From positions 124,001 to 188,000 of the forward strand of contig NZ_BMTR01000002.1 of assembly GCF_014649775.1 (NCBI RefSeq): DNA of 64,000 nucleotides, in the 5' to 3' direction. The DNA is from Streptomyces longisporoflavus (lineage in GTDB: Bacteria > Actinomycetota > Actinomycetes > Streptomycetales > Streptomycetaceae). This document shows positions 42,448 to 51,711 of the stretch, piece after piece. The notes below the pieces were generated by a model, which saw only the letters and a program-made list of their open reading frames with translations, made no database searches and was not told the origin of the DNA. A program made the translations under genes and the position numbers. How positions within the stretch are numbered: the stretch's first letter is position 1; every line of letters begins with the position of its first letter.

Positions 42448-44609
42448 GCGCGGGAGCGGCGCAGTACCCAGACGAAGTACGGGCCGCCGACCAGGGCGAT
42501 CATGAGGCCCGCCGGCACCTGGGCCGGTGCCGCGATCGTGCGGCCCAGGGCGTCGGCCACGCAGACCAGCAGTGCGCCGAGCAGCATCGCGACCGGGATC
42601 GCGCGGCCGTGCCGGGCGCCCACCAGGGAGCGGGCTAGGTGCGGGGCGACAAGGCCCACGAACCCGACGGCGCCGACGGCGATCACGCTGAGCGCCGCGA
42701 GCACCGCGGCGATGGTCAGTGCGCCGACACGTACGCGTACCGGCCTGACCCCCACGATGCGTGGCGTGTCCTCGTCGACGGCGAGCAGGTCGAGCCGGTC
42801 GCGCATGGCAAGGAGCACGGGGAGCGCGAGCACCAGGGCCACCGCGACCGGTACGACGTCGGGCAGCGTGCGCCCGTAGGTCGTACCCGAGAGGAAGGTG
42901 AAGATCCGGGGCGTGTTGTACGGGTCGGCACGCAGCAGGAGGAAGGTCGTGATGGAGCTGAGGCCGTAACCGCAGCCGATGCCGATCAGGACGAACCGGT
43001 CGGGCAGGAAGCCGCCGCGCCAGGACAGCAGGGCGATCACCGCGAACGTGGCGAGCCCCGCCAGGACCGCGACCGCGATGAGCAGCGGTCGTCCGCCGGA
43101 CAGGCCCGAGGTGGCGACGGCCGCCGCGCCGAGGCCGGCGCCTGCCGTGATGCCGAGGACGCCCGGCTCCGCCAGCGGGTTGCGCACCGTGCTCTGTACG
43201 ACGCATCCGGCCAGGCCGAGTGCCGCGCCGGCGAGGATCGCGGCGAGCACCCGCGGGAACCGGTCGTCGAGGGCCTGGCCGATCAGATCCGGTGCGGTGC
43301 CCCGCGCCCAGAGCGCGAGGTCACCTGTCCGCAGCCAGAGACTGCCCGCCAGGACGGCCACGAGCGCCGCTACGACCAGAAGAACCACCGCGCAGAGCAC
43401 GACGCACAGGAACGCGCGGCGTGAGCGTGCGGCGACCCGCGCGTGCGGTGGTTGCCGCAGCGCTCCCGTGTCGCGCAGGCGCAGCGCTAGGACCACGATC
43501 ACGACGGCGCCGAGCAGGGCGGTCGGTACGCCGGTGGGAATGGCGGCGGCCCCGTCCGCGCCCTGGATCGCCCGCAGCGTCGCGTCGGCGAGCAGGATGA
43601 GCAGCGCTCCCAGCAGCCCGGCCGCGGGCACAAGCAGCAGGTGGCGGCGCAGCGACCGGACGCGTCCCGCGATCAGGCGGGCCAGGACGGGCGCACCCAG
43701 GCCGACGAAGCCGATCGGGCCCGCGAGGGTCACCGCCGTGCTGGTCAGAAGCACCGCGCAGAGCACCGCGGTCACCCGGGTGGACCGGATCGGCACGCCC
43801 AGGGTGGACGCGGCGTCGTCGCCGAGGTTCATGACGTCAAGGCGCCGGGACAGCGCGAGGGCGATCGCAAGGACCACGGCCATGAGCGGGAAAGCGCGCA
43901 TCGACGCGTCGATGTTCAGCTGGGCGAGCGAACCGCTGCCCCAGGCGAACAGGCCGGTCGTGTTCTGGTCGAAGAGGATGAGGAGCGTCGCGGTCGCCGC
44001 GTCCAGGGCCATCGCGATCGCCGATCCGGCCAGGATGAGGCGGGTGCCCGCGGTACCCGCGGCCCTGCCCGCGAGGAGCAGGACCAGTGCCGCCGCTGCC
44101 AGACCGCCGGCGAAGGCGACCGCGCCCGACGCCCAGAACGGGACGGACAGGCCGAAGGCCGCGACGACCGAGATGGTGAAGTAGGACCCGGCCGTGACCG
44201 CCAGAGTGTCGGGCGAGGCGAGCGTGTTGTGCGTGACGGACTGCAGCAGCGCGCCCGCGCAGCCCAGGGCGAAACCCACCGCCACGCCCGCGAACAGGCG
44301 CGGCAGGCGCGAGCCGGTGAGGATCTCACCGACCGGCGCCCCGCCGGTGTTCTCCCGTTCCCCGGCGAGGTGGCGCACCAGGTCGCCGACGCCGACGCCC
44401 GATGTTCCCTGCGTCAGGTGCCACAGGCCCGCCAGGGTGGTCAGGGCGAGAAGAAGTGCCAGGACGGCAACCCCCGCGGGAGCGCCGCCGCGGCCGGCGG
44501 GAGCACCGCCCTGCCGGGCGGGGGACTCTCCCTGCCCGGCGGGGGACTCGCCGTGCTCGGCGCGCGGCAGCGCTCTCCCTGCGGGTGCCGTGATGCGCGG
44601 GGCGTTCAC
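42444..44609 (-). CDS. Fused FecCD iron-siderophore permease (two domains in one chain)
   Basis: 721 residues, about twice a normal FecCD subunit. Two homologous halves are visible, each with a FecCD-type R-x-P-R-x-L segment (GSRLPRLFAGVAVGFALGCA and DDRFPRVLAAILAGAALGLA) and an N-P-L/S-P-type loop (NTLASPDTLAVTAG; RNPLAEPGVLGITAG) and GxIGFVGLxAPxLAR (AGPIGFVGLGAPVLARLI; GAVGFVGLVAPHLARSL). Forms the whole membrane channel for ferri-siderophore import, as FhuB does in E. coli. GTG start overlaps the stop of the binding-protein gene. Confidence 0.92.
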   Translation of the reverse strand: MNAPRITAPAGRALPRAEHGESPAGQGESPARQGGAPAGRGGAPAGVAVLALLLALTTLAGLWHLTQGTSGVGVGDLVRHLAGERENTGGAPVGEILTGSRLPRLFAGVAVGFALGCAGALLQSVTHNTLASPDTLAVTAGSYFTISVVAAFGLSVPFWASGAVAFAGGLAAAALVLLLAGRAAGTAGTRLILAGSAIAMALDAATATLLILFDQNTTGLFAWGSGSLAQLNIDASMRAFPLMAVVLAIALALSRRLDVMNLGDDAASTLGVPIRSTRVTAVLCAVLLTSTAVTLAGPIGFVGLGAPVLARLIAGRVRSLRRHLLLVPAAGLLGALLILLADATLRAIQGADGAAAIPTGVPTALLGAVVIVVLALRLRDTGALRQPPHARVAARSRRAFLCVVLCAVVLLVVAALVAVLAGSLWLRTGDLALWARGTAPDLIGQALDDRFPRVLAAILAGAALGLAGCVVQSTVRNPLAEPGVLGITAGAGLGAAAVATSGLSGGRPLLIAVAVLAGLATFAVIALLSWRGGFLPDRFVLIGIGCGYGLSSITTFLLLRADPYNTPRIFTFLSGTTYGRTLPDVVPVAVALVLALPVLLAMRDRLDLLAVDEDTPRIVGVRPVRVRVGALTIAAVLAALSVIAVGAVGFVGLVAPHLARSLVGARHGRAIPVAMLLGALLVCVADALGRTIAAPAQVPAGLMIALVGGPYFVWVLRRSRA

Positions 44610-45667
44610 TTCTTGAGCACGTCGACGTACGCGTCGATCGCCTGCTCGCAGGAGCGCGGACCGCCGGCGCCCCACACCCGCGCGGGGAAGGAGTGTGCGC
44701 GGCCTTCCTTCACGGCCGGGATGGTCTTCCAGATCGGGTTCTTCTTCAGCGCGGCGACGTACCCGCCGGCCCCTTCGTCGTTGGCGTAGAACAGGTTGGC
44801 GTCGCCGACCGAGGTGAGCCCCTCGACGTCGGTCTGCGCGAGGCCGTAGGACTTGTCGACGCCGCCGTCTCCGTGGTCCTTGTTGACGGCGTCGGTCCAC
44901 GCCGGCTTCATGCCGAGTTCCTTGCCTATCTCGGTGAACAGGGCGCCGTCGCTGTAGGGGCGGACGGTGAGGTTGCCTCCCTGCAGCCATCCGTCGAAGA
45001 ACAGGAAGTCCTTCGTGGGCAGATCGGCGTCGGCGACCTTCTTCTTCGCCGTCGCGAGGTGGGCGTCGAACTCCTTGAGTACCTGGTCGGCGCGCTCGGT
45101 GCGCCCCGTCGCCTCGCCGATCATGCTGAACACTTCACGCATGTTCCCGATCGGATCCTTCGGGTTCGCTCCCCGGGTGGCCATCACGGGGACGCCTCGC
45201 TTCTCCAGCTTCTTGAGGGTCTCGTCGTCGGCGTCGAACGCCTCTACGACGACGAGATCGGGCTTGGCCGCGTAGAGGGTGTCGAGGTCGGGCTCCTCGC
45301 GGGTGCCGATGTCGGTCACCTTGCCGGGCAGCTTCTCCGCGCTGACCCAGGTGCTGTATCCCTTCGCGTCGGAGACCGCGGTGGGGGTGACGCACAGGGT
45401 CAGCGCGTCCTCGACCTGCTGCCATTCCAGGACCGCGATCCGCTTGGCGGGCTTGTCCAGCTTCACGGTTCGTCCGACGCCGTCCTTGAAGGAGACCGGC
45501 TTCGTCGAGGTGGTCGTGGTGTCCTTGGCGCAGTCCTTCGAGGCGGGCGAGGCGCCGGCCTTGCCACCGGCCTCGGGCTTGTCGACGGTGGTCGTGCCGC
45601 AGGCCGTTGTGGCCAGGAGGAGGAGCCCGGTGGAGGCGGACGCCGCCAGGCGATGGGCACGGTTCAT
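44606..45667 (-). CDS. Iron-siderophore ABC binding lipoprotein
   Basis: 353 residues. Signal with lipobox ending ATTAC (Cys23), then a FepB/FhuD-type fold starting SFKDGVGRTVKLDKPAKRIAVLEWQQVEDAL, with DIGTREEPDLDTLYAAKPDLVV in the middle. Membrane-anchored receptor that passes ferric siderophore to the fused permease encoded downstream. Overlaps the permease start by four bases. Confidence 0.93.
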   Translation of the reverse strand: MNRAHRLAASASTGLLLLATTACGTTTVDKPEAGGKAGASPASKDCAKDTTTTSTKPVSFKDGVGRTVKLDKPAKRIAVLEWQQVEDALTLCVTPTAVSDAKGYSTWVSAEKLPGKVTDIGTREEPDLDTLYAAKPDLVVVEAFDADDETLKKLEKRGVPVMATRGANPKDPIGNMREVFSMIGEATGRTERADQVLKEFDAHLATAKKKVADADLPTKDFLFFDGWLQGGNLTVRPYSDGALFTEIGKELGMKPAWTDAVNKDHGDGGVDKSYGLAQTDVEGLTSVGDANLFYANDEGAGGYVAALKKNPIWKTIPAVKEGRAHSFPARVWGAGGPRSCEQAIDAYVDVLKK

Positions 45668-45804
45668 GAACGTTCCTCTTTCGTGTTTTCCGGCAGCGCG
45701 TCTTGCTCGCGACGCGGTGCGGCGGCGTATGTGCCGTTTTTGGGGTGGGGCCGTCCGCGCCGCTTCAGGCAGGGGCAGTCCGGCAGTGGTGGCGTACGAC
45801 TGCT

Positions 45805-46668
45805 TCAGGCGGGGTGGCGCCCGATGGGGTCGATACGAAGGCGGCCCGTGCGCGGGTCGACGCCGACCTCGACGCGGATGTCGTAGACCTCGGCGATGTT
45901 CTGCTCGGTGAGGACGTCGACGGGTGCTCCGGCCGCGTGCACGCGGCCGGAGCGCATCAAGACCAGCGTGTCCGCGACGCGGGATGCCTGGTCGAGGTCG
46001 TGCAGCACGATTCCGACCGCGATGCCGTGCTCCACGACCAGATCGCGCACCAGGTCGAGCGTCTCGATCTGGTAGCGCAGGTCCAGGTGGTTGGTCGGTT
46101 CGTCGAGGAGCACGACGCCGGTGTCCTGGGCCAGGCAGGCCGCGAGCCAGACGCGCTGCAGTTCCCCGCCGGAGAGCTCCCCGGCCGGCCGGTCGGCCAT
46201 GTCCCGCACGCCGGTGACGCCCATCGCGCGGTCGATGGCGCTCCGGTCCCCTGCGGTCAGTCCGGCGAAGCCGCGCCGGTACGGGTGGCGCCCGAACGCC
46301 ACGACCTCCTTGACCGTCAGCCCGCCGGGCGCGGGCCTCGACTGGGAGAACAGCGTGACTTCGCGGGCGAACTGACGGGCACTGAGCAGGGCCGCGTCGC
46401 GCTCGCCTCCCTTGTCGGGGGCGCCGAGCGTCACCCGGCCGCCGTCCGTCCGGTGCAGTCGGGAGAGCGCGCGCAGCAGCGTGGATTTCCCGCTGCCGTT
46501 CGGCCCCACCAGGGCGGTCGCGCGGCCGGGTTCCAGCTTCAGCGAGACGCCGTGGACAACCGGTGTGCCGCCGTACCGCAGCAGCAGATCGTGCCCGTGG
46601 AGGGCGGCCACCGGCGTGGCGGGGTCGGCGACGGGGCGATCCGCAGGCCGGGAGGGGCTTGTGAACAT
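45805..46668 (-). CDS. Iron-siderophore ABC transporter ATPase
   Basis: 287 residues. Walker A GPNGSGKST, ABC signature LSGGELQRVWLA and Walker B VVLLDEPTNHLD are intact, with the switch His in IVLHDLDQASR. FecE/FhuC type. First gene of the operon, followed after 137 bp by the lipoprotein gene. A partial iron box lies 113 bp upstream. Confidence 0.94.
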   Translation of the reverse strand: MFTSPSRPADRPVADPATPVAALHGHDLLLRYGGTPVVHGVSLKLEPGRATALVGPNGSGKSTLLRALSRLHRTDGGRVTLGAPDKGGERDAALLSARQFAREVTLFSQSRPAPGGLTVKEVVAFGRHPYRRGFAGLTAGDRSAIDRAMGVTGVRDMADRPAGELSGGELQRVWLAACLAQDTGVVLLDEPTNHLDLRYQIETLDLVRDLVVEHGIAVGIVLHDLDQASRVADTLVLMRSGRVHAAGAPVDVLTEQNIAEVYDIRVEVGVDPRTGRLRIDPIGRHPA

Positions 46669-46780
46669 CAGTGGGTCCGGGTGGCTCGGAGGGGCGAGGG
46701 GTGCGGCACCCTCCGTCCGGCCTGGTCGGCAGGGCAGCGGACTCGCCGCGCACGGAAAGCACCGTTCGCGGCGAGCAACA

Positions 46781-46797
46781 ACTAAGGGTTACCTAAC
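46781..46797. promoter_or_regulatory. Candidate iron box (DmdR/IdeR-like), partial match
   Basis: On the minus strand the sequence begins TTAGGTAA and continues CCCTTAG, resembling half of the TTAGGTTAGSCTAACCTAA iron-box consensus, with the other half degraded. It lies upstream of the ABC operon, in the position expected for iron repression. Confidence 0.45.
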
Positions 46798-46833
46798 TCC
46801 GAGGAGCTTATATATCGCCCGGCATGTCGACAA

Positions 46834-47706
46834 TCAGGAGTTCTGGACATCCGATACGGGATTCCGGACACCCTCGGGGGTGTCACGGGCGTCGAGGAAC
46901 GCGCCCGGTGTGGTCCCCGTGATCCGCCGGAAAGCGGCGATGAAGGTGCTGGGCTGCGCGTAGCCGAGTTCCTCGGAGATGGTCGTCACGTCCAGCCCTT
47001 CGGAGAGGAACGTCAGCGCCCGGTGCACGCGCAGCGCCTGCCGCCACTGCGCGAAGGACAGGCCTGTCGCATGGCGGAACGCGCGAGTGATCGTGCGGTC
47101 GCTGACCCCCAGCGAGCGCGCCCACTCCTCCAGCGAGCGGGAGTCGGCGGGATCGTCCAGCAGGGCTTCGGCGATCGTGTCGATGCGGGGGTCGCCGGGC
47201 AACTGCAGCGCGAACTGGCGTTGCGAGGGGTGGAGTACGTCGAAGACGACCGACTCCGCCCGCGCCCTGGCCGCCGCGTCGAGATCCGTCCGGGACAGAT
47301 GAGTCAGCAGCGACTCCAGCAGCGGCGTCATCTCCACCGCGACCGGCTCCTCGAACGCGAAGGGCGTGCGGTCAGGGGCGAAGAAAGCCTCGTGGAACTC
47401 CGCGCCCGCCGTCGCCCGGCCCCCGTGCACCACTTCGGCGGGCATCCAAAGGCCGTACCCCTCGGACACGGTGAAGACACGGTCCGCCACCCGGGAGGTC
47501 AGCGTTCCGCCGCGGACCCAGACCAGTTCGTGCCGGGGGTGCGAGTGCGGCGCCCACTCCGTGGGAACACGCGGGATCTGCAGCCCGGCGAAGATGGCGT
47601 AAGGCGCGATCGCCTGCTCGGGGAACGGCGCGACCCGGCGCACCACGGCGCCCGCCTCCTGCCGCCACATCCCGGGGCCGGCGTCGCCACGGGACGATAT
47701 GACCAT
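46834..47706 (-). CDS. AraC-family regulator with cupin-like sensor
   Basis: 290 residues. The N-terminal part resembles a cupin (HSHPRHELVWVRGG, VFTVSEGYGLWMPAEVVHGG); the C-terminal double helix-turn-helix spans about 185-280 (LEEWARSLGVSDRTITRAF; ISEELGYAQPSTFIAAFRRI). It lies 165 bp upstream of the iron ABC operon on the same strand and is likely its activator, as AraC-type regulators are for many siderophore uptake genes. The ligand is unknown. Confidence 0.9.
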   Translation of the reverse strand: MVISSRGDAGPGMWRQEAGAVVRRVAPFPEQAIAPYAIFAGLQIPRVPTEWAPHSHPRHELVWVRGGTLTSRVADRVFTVSEGYGLWMPAEVVHGGRATAGAEFHEAFFAPDRTPFAFEEPVAVEMTPLLESLLTHLSRTDLDAAARARAESVVFDVLHPSQRQFALQLPGDPRIDTIAEALLDDPADSRSLEEWARSLGVSDRTITRAFRHATGLSFAQWRQALRVHRALTFLSEGLDVTTISEELGYAQPSTFIAAFRRITGTTPGAFLDARDTPEGVRNPVSDVQNS

Positions 47707-47745
47707 GCGCAGGAGTCTAGCCGGGGCCGTACCGGGGCATGCCCC

Positions 47746-48723
47746 TCAGGGCAGGGGCAAGAGCGGCGTGACGTTCTGGCAGCTCCAGGTGGAGCGGTGG
47801 GCGGGGGCGAGGGCGTCCAGGGTCAGGTTGATGACGTTGGGCGAGTACGGGACGCCGAGGTGGCTCGACCTGTCACCGGGGCACACCTGCTGGAGGGTGA
47901 TGTTGTCGACTTGCCCGGGGCGGTCGGCGGGAGCGGTGAGGAATCCTGAGGTGTACGGGGTGACCATCTTGTCGTGGGTGGTGGCGACCACCGTGTAGGA
48001 GACCCCGGGCAGGGTGTCACCGCCCTCGTTGAGGCGGGTCAGGAAGGGCGAGCCCGACAGCTGTTGCCGGACTGACGGGCCCACCGCCGTGTCGGCCGCC
48101 GGGGCGATCGCCCTGACGAGCGTGTCCAGCCCGTTCACCGTCGTCCCGTGGTTGTCCGGGGCCAGTCCGACCAGCCGGTGCACCTTCGACGCGCCGCCCT
48201 CGAACTTCATGTACTGGCGCGGCATGAGCCCGCCCAGCGAATGGCCCACCAGGTCCACCGTGCGGGCCCGGTTGGTGTGCAGCACACGCTCGACGTAGGC
48301 GGCCAGTTCCCGGGCGGAGTCCTCGATCCGGCCGGTGCCCTTGGCGCCCAGCGCGTTGAGGGGGCTGCCGTGGGCGCCGTGGTTCAGGGCGTAGACGCAG
48401 TACCCGGCGTCGGCGAGCGCGGGCGCCATGGCGTTCCAGGTGTTGTACGCGTTCATGGCCGTTCCGTGGACCAGCACGACCGGCCGGGGGTGCGCCCGTC
48501 GGTCCGTACCGGCCGGGCAGGGAATCGTGGGGTCCGTCCGGGCGCCGGGCGGGCTGGAGTTGGCCGGCGCGGGTGACAGCAGGGTGGGCACGATGGCGCC
48601 GAGGGCGGTCTCGTGATGAGGGCGCGGCTCAGCAGGCGCGCTCGCCGCGGCGGGCGAGGCCGGGCCGGTGAGGGCAGCAAGAGAGCAGACGACGGCGGCC
48701 GTCGCGGCGAAACGCGAAAGCAT
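47746..48723 (-). CDS. Secreted lipase/alpha-beta hydrolase
   Basis: 325 residues with a Sec signal (FAATAAVVCSLAALTGPASPAAASA). The oxyanion region is RPVVLVHGTAMNAYNTWNAMAP, the nucleophile elbow VDLVGHSLGGLMPRQY (GHSLG), and a late SSHLGVPYSPNVINL supplies the His. Class 2-type extracellular lipase or esterase as found in many Streptomyces. Start ATG 48721-48723 places the signal peptide at the N-terminus; the longer frame is unsupported. Confidence 0.9.
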   Translation of the reverse strand: MLSRFAATAAVVCSLAALTGPASPAAASAPAEPRPHHETALGAIVPTLLSPAPANSSPPGARTDPTIPCPAGTDRRAHPRPVVLVHGTAMNAYNTWNAMAPALADAGYCVYALNHGAHGSPLNALGAKGTGRIEDSARELAAYVERVLHTNRARTVDLVGHSLGGLMPRQYMKFEGGASKVHRLVGLAPDNHGTTVNGLDTLVRAIAPAADTAVGPSVRQQLSGSPFLTRLNEGGDTLPGVSYTVVATTHDKMVTPYTSGFLTAPADRPGQVDNITLQQVCPGDRSSHLGVPYSPNVINLTLDALAPAHRSTWSCQNVTPLLPLP

Positions 48724-48904
48724 GGGGTTACCTTTCCGGCAGGCGGGCCAGGGCGGACGGGGGCCCGGTCCGCAGCAAGCGAAATCGGGCACCGCACCGG
48801 CAACGCCGTGAGCGCTCCGGGGTAACGGCGCATCACCCGGGTGCATCCCCGTCAGCGAACGCCGCGCCGGCCGGCGGGCCCCGTCGACGCCCAGCTGCGG
48901 TGGT

Positions 48905-50770
48905 TCAAGCCCCGGCGGCGTCCACGGAGCGGTCCAGGTTGACCGCCGCGCTGATCAGCGCCAGGTGGGTGAACGCCTGCGGGAAGTTGCCCAGCTGCTC
49001 ACCGGTGGCACCGATCTGCTCGGCGTAAAGACCGACGTGGTTGGCGAAGGTGAACGTCTTCTCCAGTGCCAGCCGCGCCTCCTCGATCCGGCCGCTGCGG
49101 GTGAGAGCCTCCACCCACCAGAACGAGCAGATCGAGAACGTCCCCTCGGTGCCGTCCAGGCCGTCGGGAGCCTCGGCCGGGTCGTAGCGGAACACGAGCG
49201 AGTCCACGACCAGGGAGTCCTGGATGGCATCCATGGTGGAGAGGAAGAGCGGGTCCCGCGGTGCGACAAACTTGATCATGGGCATGATCAGAAGTGACGC
49301 GTCGAGCACATCGCAGGCCGGCCCGTCCTTGCCGCTGAGGCGCTGCACGAAACTCCCGCGTTCCGCGTTCCACCCCTCTTCCATGATCTGGCGGTACATG
49401 GCGTCGCGGGCCTCGATCCACCGGACGAGGTCGGCCGGCAGACCACGCTGGCGCGCCATGCGCACCATGCGCTCGACGGCCACCCAGGACATGAGCCGCG
49501 AGTAAGTGTGGCGCTGGCGGCCGGCGCGGGTCTCCCAGATCGACTCGTCCTTACTGTCCCAGTGCTCGAGAAGCCAGTCGATGATCTGGGTCAGGTCGCG
49601 CCATGCCGTATGGGAGATGCCTGTCCCGTACTTGTTGAACAGGTAGATGGAGTCGACCAGTTCGCCGTAGACGTCGAGCTGCAGTTGGCAGGCGGCGGCA
49701 TTGCCGGCCCGCACGGGGGCCGAGCCGCAGTACCCCTCGAGGTGGGCGAGTTCGCGCTCCGGCAGCTCCGCGTCACCGTCGATGGTGTACATCGCGCGCA
49801 GCGGCCCCGTCTCCTCGTCCGTGCCGGTCCGGGCCAGACACCGCGTCAGCCACCCGACGAAGGCTTCGGCCTCGTCGGTGAAGCCCAGTCGCTGGAGCGC
49901 GTAGAGCGAGAAGGCGGCATCGCGGATCCACACATAGCGATAGTCCCAGTTGCGTCCGCCGCCGATGCGTTCCGGCAGTCCCAGGGTGGGTGCCGCGATG
50001 ATCGCGCCGGTGGGCTCGTGGGTGAGGAGCTTGAGGGTCAGCGCGGAGCGGTGCACCATCTCGCGCCATCGCCCTTGATACGTCGACCGCTTCAGCCAGG
50101 CCCGCCAGAAGGCGACCGTACCGTCGAACAGTTCCTCGGCCTCCCCGGGATCCAGCGGGCCGGCTTGTGTGTCGCCCCCCGTGCTCCCGTCGACGTCCAG
50201 GACGAACAGGGCCTGCTCTCCTTCGCCGAGTTCGACTTCGCCGTGTGCCTCACCGCCCCGGGCGGACAGGGGGACATCGCTGCGCAGCACCAGCGTCAGC
50301 TGCTCGGAGATGAACCGGACCTCGCCCCGGCCTGCCCGGGTCCGGTGGCGGGCACGCCCGTAGTCAAGGCGCGGAGCGATGCGGGCCCGCATGCGCATGG
50401 TGCCGCGCACGGCCACCACCCGCCGCACCAGCCGCTGGCGGTGTTGTGCGTCGTGGGGGCGCAGGACCGGCATGAAGTCCTGCACCTCCACCATGCCCTC
50501 CTCGGTGAGGAAGCGCGTGATGAGGATCGCGCTGTCAGGAACGTAGAACTGCTGGCGGGACGCCGTCGCACAGAGCGGCGACAGTTCCCAGACGCCGCCT
50601 CGCTCCGCGTCCAGGAGCGCACCGAAAATGCTGGGGGAATCGAACCGCGGCGCGCAGAACCAGTCGATGCGCCCGTCGGTCCCCACCAGGGCAGCGCCGC
50701 GCAGATCCCCGATCAGGCCGTGTTCGGCGATGGGCAGATACGGGCGCTCTTTCGCGTCCTGGTCGTCCAC
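48905..50770 (-). CDS. GH15-family glycosidase (trehalase/glucoamylase-like)
   Basis: 621 residues, cytoplasmic (no signal). Starts with the trehalase-like N-terminal domain (PIAEHGLIGDLRGAALVGTD, then GRIDWFCAPRFDSPSIF) and has the GH15 subsite motif GGGRNWDYRYVWIRDAAFSL (271-290). Bacterial members of this group hydrolyse trehalose or short alpha-glucans. A single gene read leftward; which sugar it uses is not decided by sequence. Confidence 0.9.
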   Translation of the reverse strand: MDDQDAKERPYLPIAEHGLIGDLRGAALVGTDGRIDWFCAPRFDSPSIFGALLDAERGGVWELSPLCATASRQQFYVPDSAILITRFLTEEGMVEVQDFMPVLRPHDAQHRQRLVRRVVAVRGTMRMRARIAPRLDYGRARHRTRAGRGEVRFISEQLTLVLRSDVPLSARGGEAHGEVELGEGEQALFVLDVDGSTGGDTQAGPLDPGEAEELFDGTVAFWRAWLKRSTYQGRWREMVHRSALTLKLLTHEPTGAIIAAPTLGLPERIGGGRNWDYRYVWIRDAAFSLYALQRLGFTDEAEAFVGWLTRCLARTGTDEETGPLRAMYTIDGDAELPERELAHLEGYCGSAPVRAGNAAACQLQLDVYGELVDSIYLFNKYGTGISHTAWRDLTQIIDWLLEHWDSKDESIWETRAGRQRHTYSRLMSWVAVERMVRMARQRGLPADLVRWIEARDAMYRQIMEEGWNAERGSFVQRLSGKDGPACDVLDASLLIMPMIKFVAPRDPLFLSTMDAIQDSLVVDSLVFRYDPAEAPDGLDGTEGTFSICSFWWVEALTRSGRIEEARLALEKTFTFANHVGLYAEQIGATGEQLGNFPQAFTHLALISAAVNLDRSVDAAGA

Positions 50771-51517
50771 GCCTAAGCCTTCCGCCCGCGTTGGAACCGG
50801 GCGGCCACCGTACAGCCCGGACTTGGCGTAACTGCGGAGGCTGGCGGTGCGTCACACCACCAATGCGGGCATGAATTGCTGGTGCACAGTGCGTTGATGG
50901 GTGTTGATATACCGTCACATGCGAAATGCGGACCGAGACTCCTGGGGCTCGGTCCGGCTCGGTTCGGCTCGGTTCGGAACTCCTGCGGCTCGGCTTCGGC
51001 CCGGTTCGAGAGGCTGCGGCGAATCCGGAACAACCGGCGCCGCGTCTGCCGATTCCCTACGCCGCAGACTTCTGCCGACCTGTGCCGCCAGGGGGCCGTC
51101 GCGCGAGAGGCCGGCACTCAGCCACGTCGACACGGGATGCAAAATGCCCGTTCTGTCACCTTAAATGATCTAGCTAGATGTCCCTTTTGGTGCACTAGTT
51201 ACCTTCGCGCCCCATTAAGGGTAAACGGTCATTAGTGCCCACTTTTGCTAAATATTTACACTGCCCGGGGTGATGCGGAGTGCCCTCAATCCGCATCGCC
51301 ATCCGCCTCGTATTCAGTGAATTGGGTCACGCCATCGGCCGCCGTACCCAGGAAGCCGCTGCGCATACTTCCGTTACGCGATGGGAAAGTTGGCCTTTTC
51401 GATCAACGAGGAGGAGAGAATTTGATCAACGAGTAGAGACCTCATGCATTGCCTATGCGAATTCGGGTCTTGTTCCCTCCTGGCTTTCTCGCTTAACGTC
51501 AAAGTCAATCCGGACGG
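50771..51517. other. Long AT-richer promoter/leader region
   Basis: About 750 bp without a gene. 50940-51015 has degenerate GGCTCGGTTC repeats. 51160-51270 is clearly lower in GC than the rest of the window and contains the palindrome CTAGCTAG. GATCAACGAG occurs twice (51399 and 51423) around an AGGAGGAG; a four-codon ORF (TTG ATC AAC GAG TAG) follows that Shine-Dalgarno-like element. The region probably contains the promoter and upstream leader of the riboswitch-controlled gene. Confidence 0.5.
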
Positions 51518-51698
51518 AACGCCGAATCCTGCCGCTGTCCGGAAACCCTTCCCACTCACACACACTCACGCACGGCAGGAGCGGGGGACCCAGGTAAGCC
51601 GCCGATCCGGAAACCGGATCGGCTCGGGGTGAAGTCGCATTCACGGTGCGGCCGGACATCTCCCGTCCGAACCCGACAGCTCACCTCGCAGGCGACGG
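51518..51698 (+). promoter_or_regulatory. c-di-AMP riboswitch (ydaO/yuaA class)
   Basis: The leader contains the conserved ydaO elements in order: GCCGAATCC, GCGGGGGACCCAGG, CTCGGGGTGAAGTCGC and CCGAACCCGACAGCTCACCT followed by CGCAGGCG. CCTGCCG (51529-51535) pairs with CGGCAGG (51573-51579); CGCC near 51520 pairs with GGCG near 51691 to close P1. It ends just before the Shine-Dalgarno of a LysM/transglycosylase gene. In Streptomyces this riboswitch class controls cell-wall hydrolase (rpf-type) genes; c-di-AMP normally turns them off. Confidence 0.9.
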
Positions 51699-51711
51699 AG
51701 AGGAATTCGTC

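Noticed and set aside
46781..46797. Considered as a definite iron box
   Set aside because: Only about half of the 19-bp consensus is matched, so it is listed as a low-confidence candidate only.
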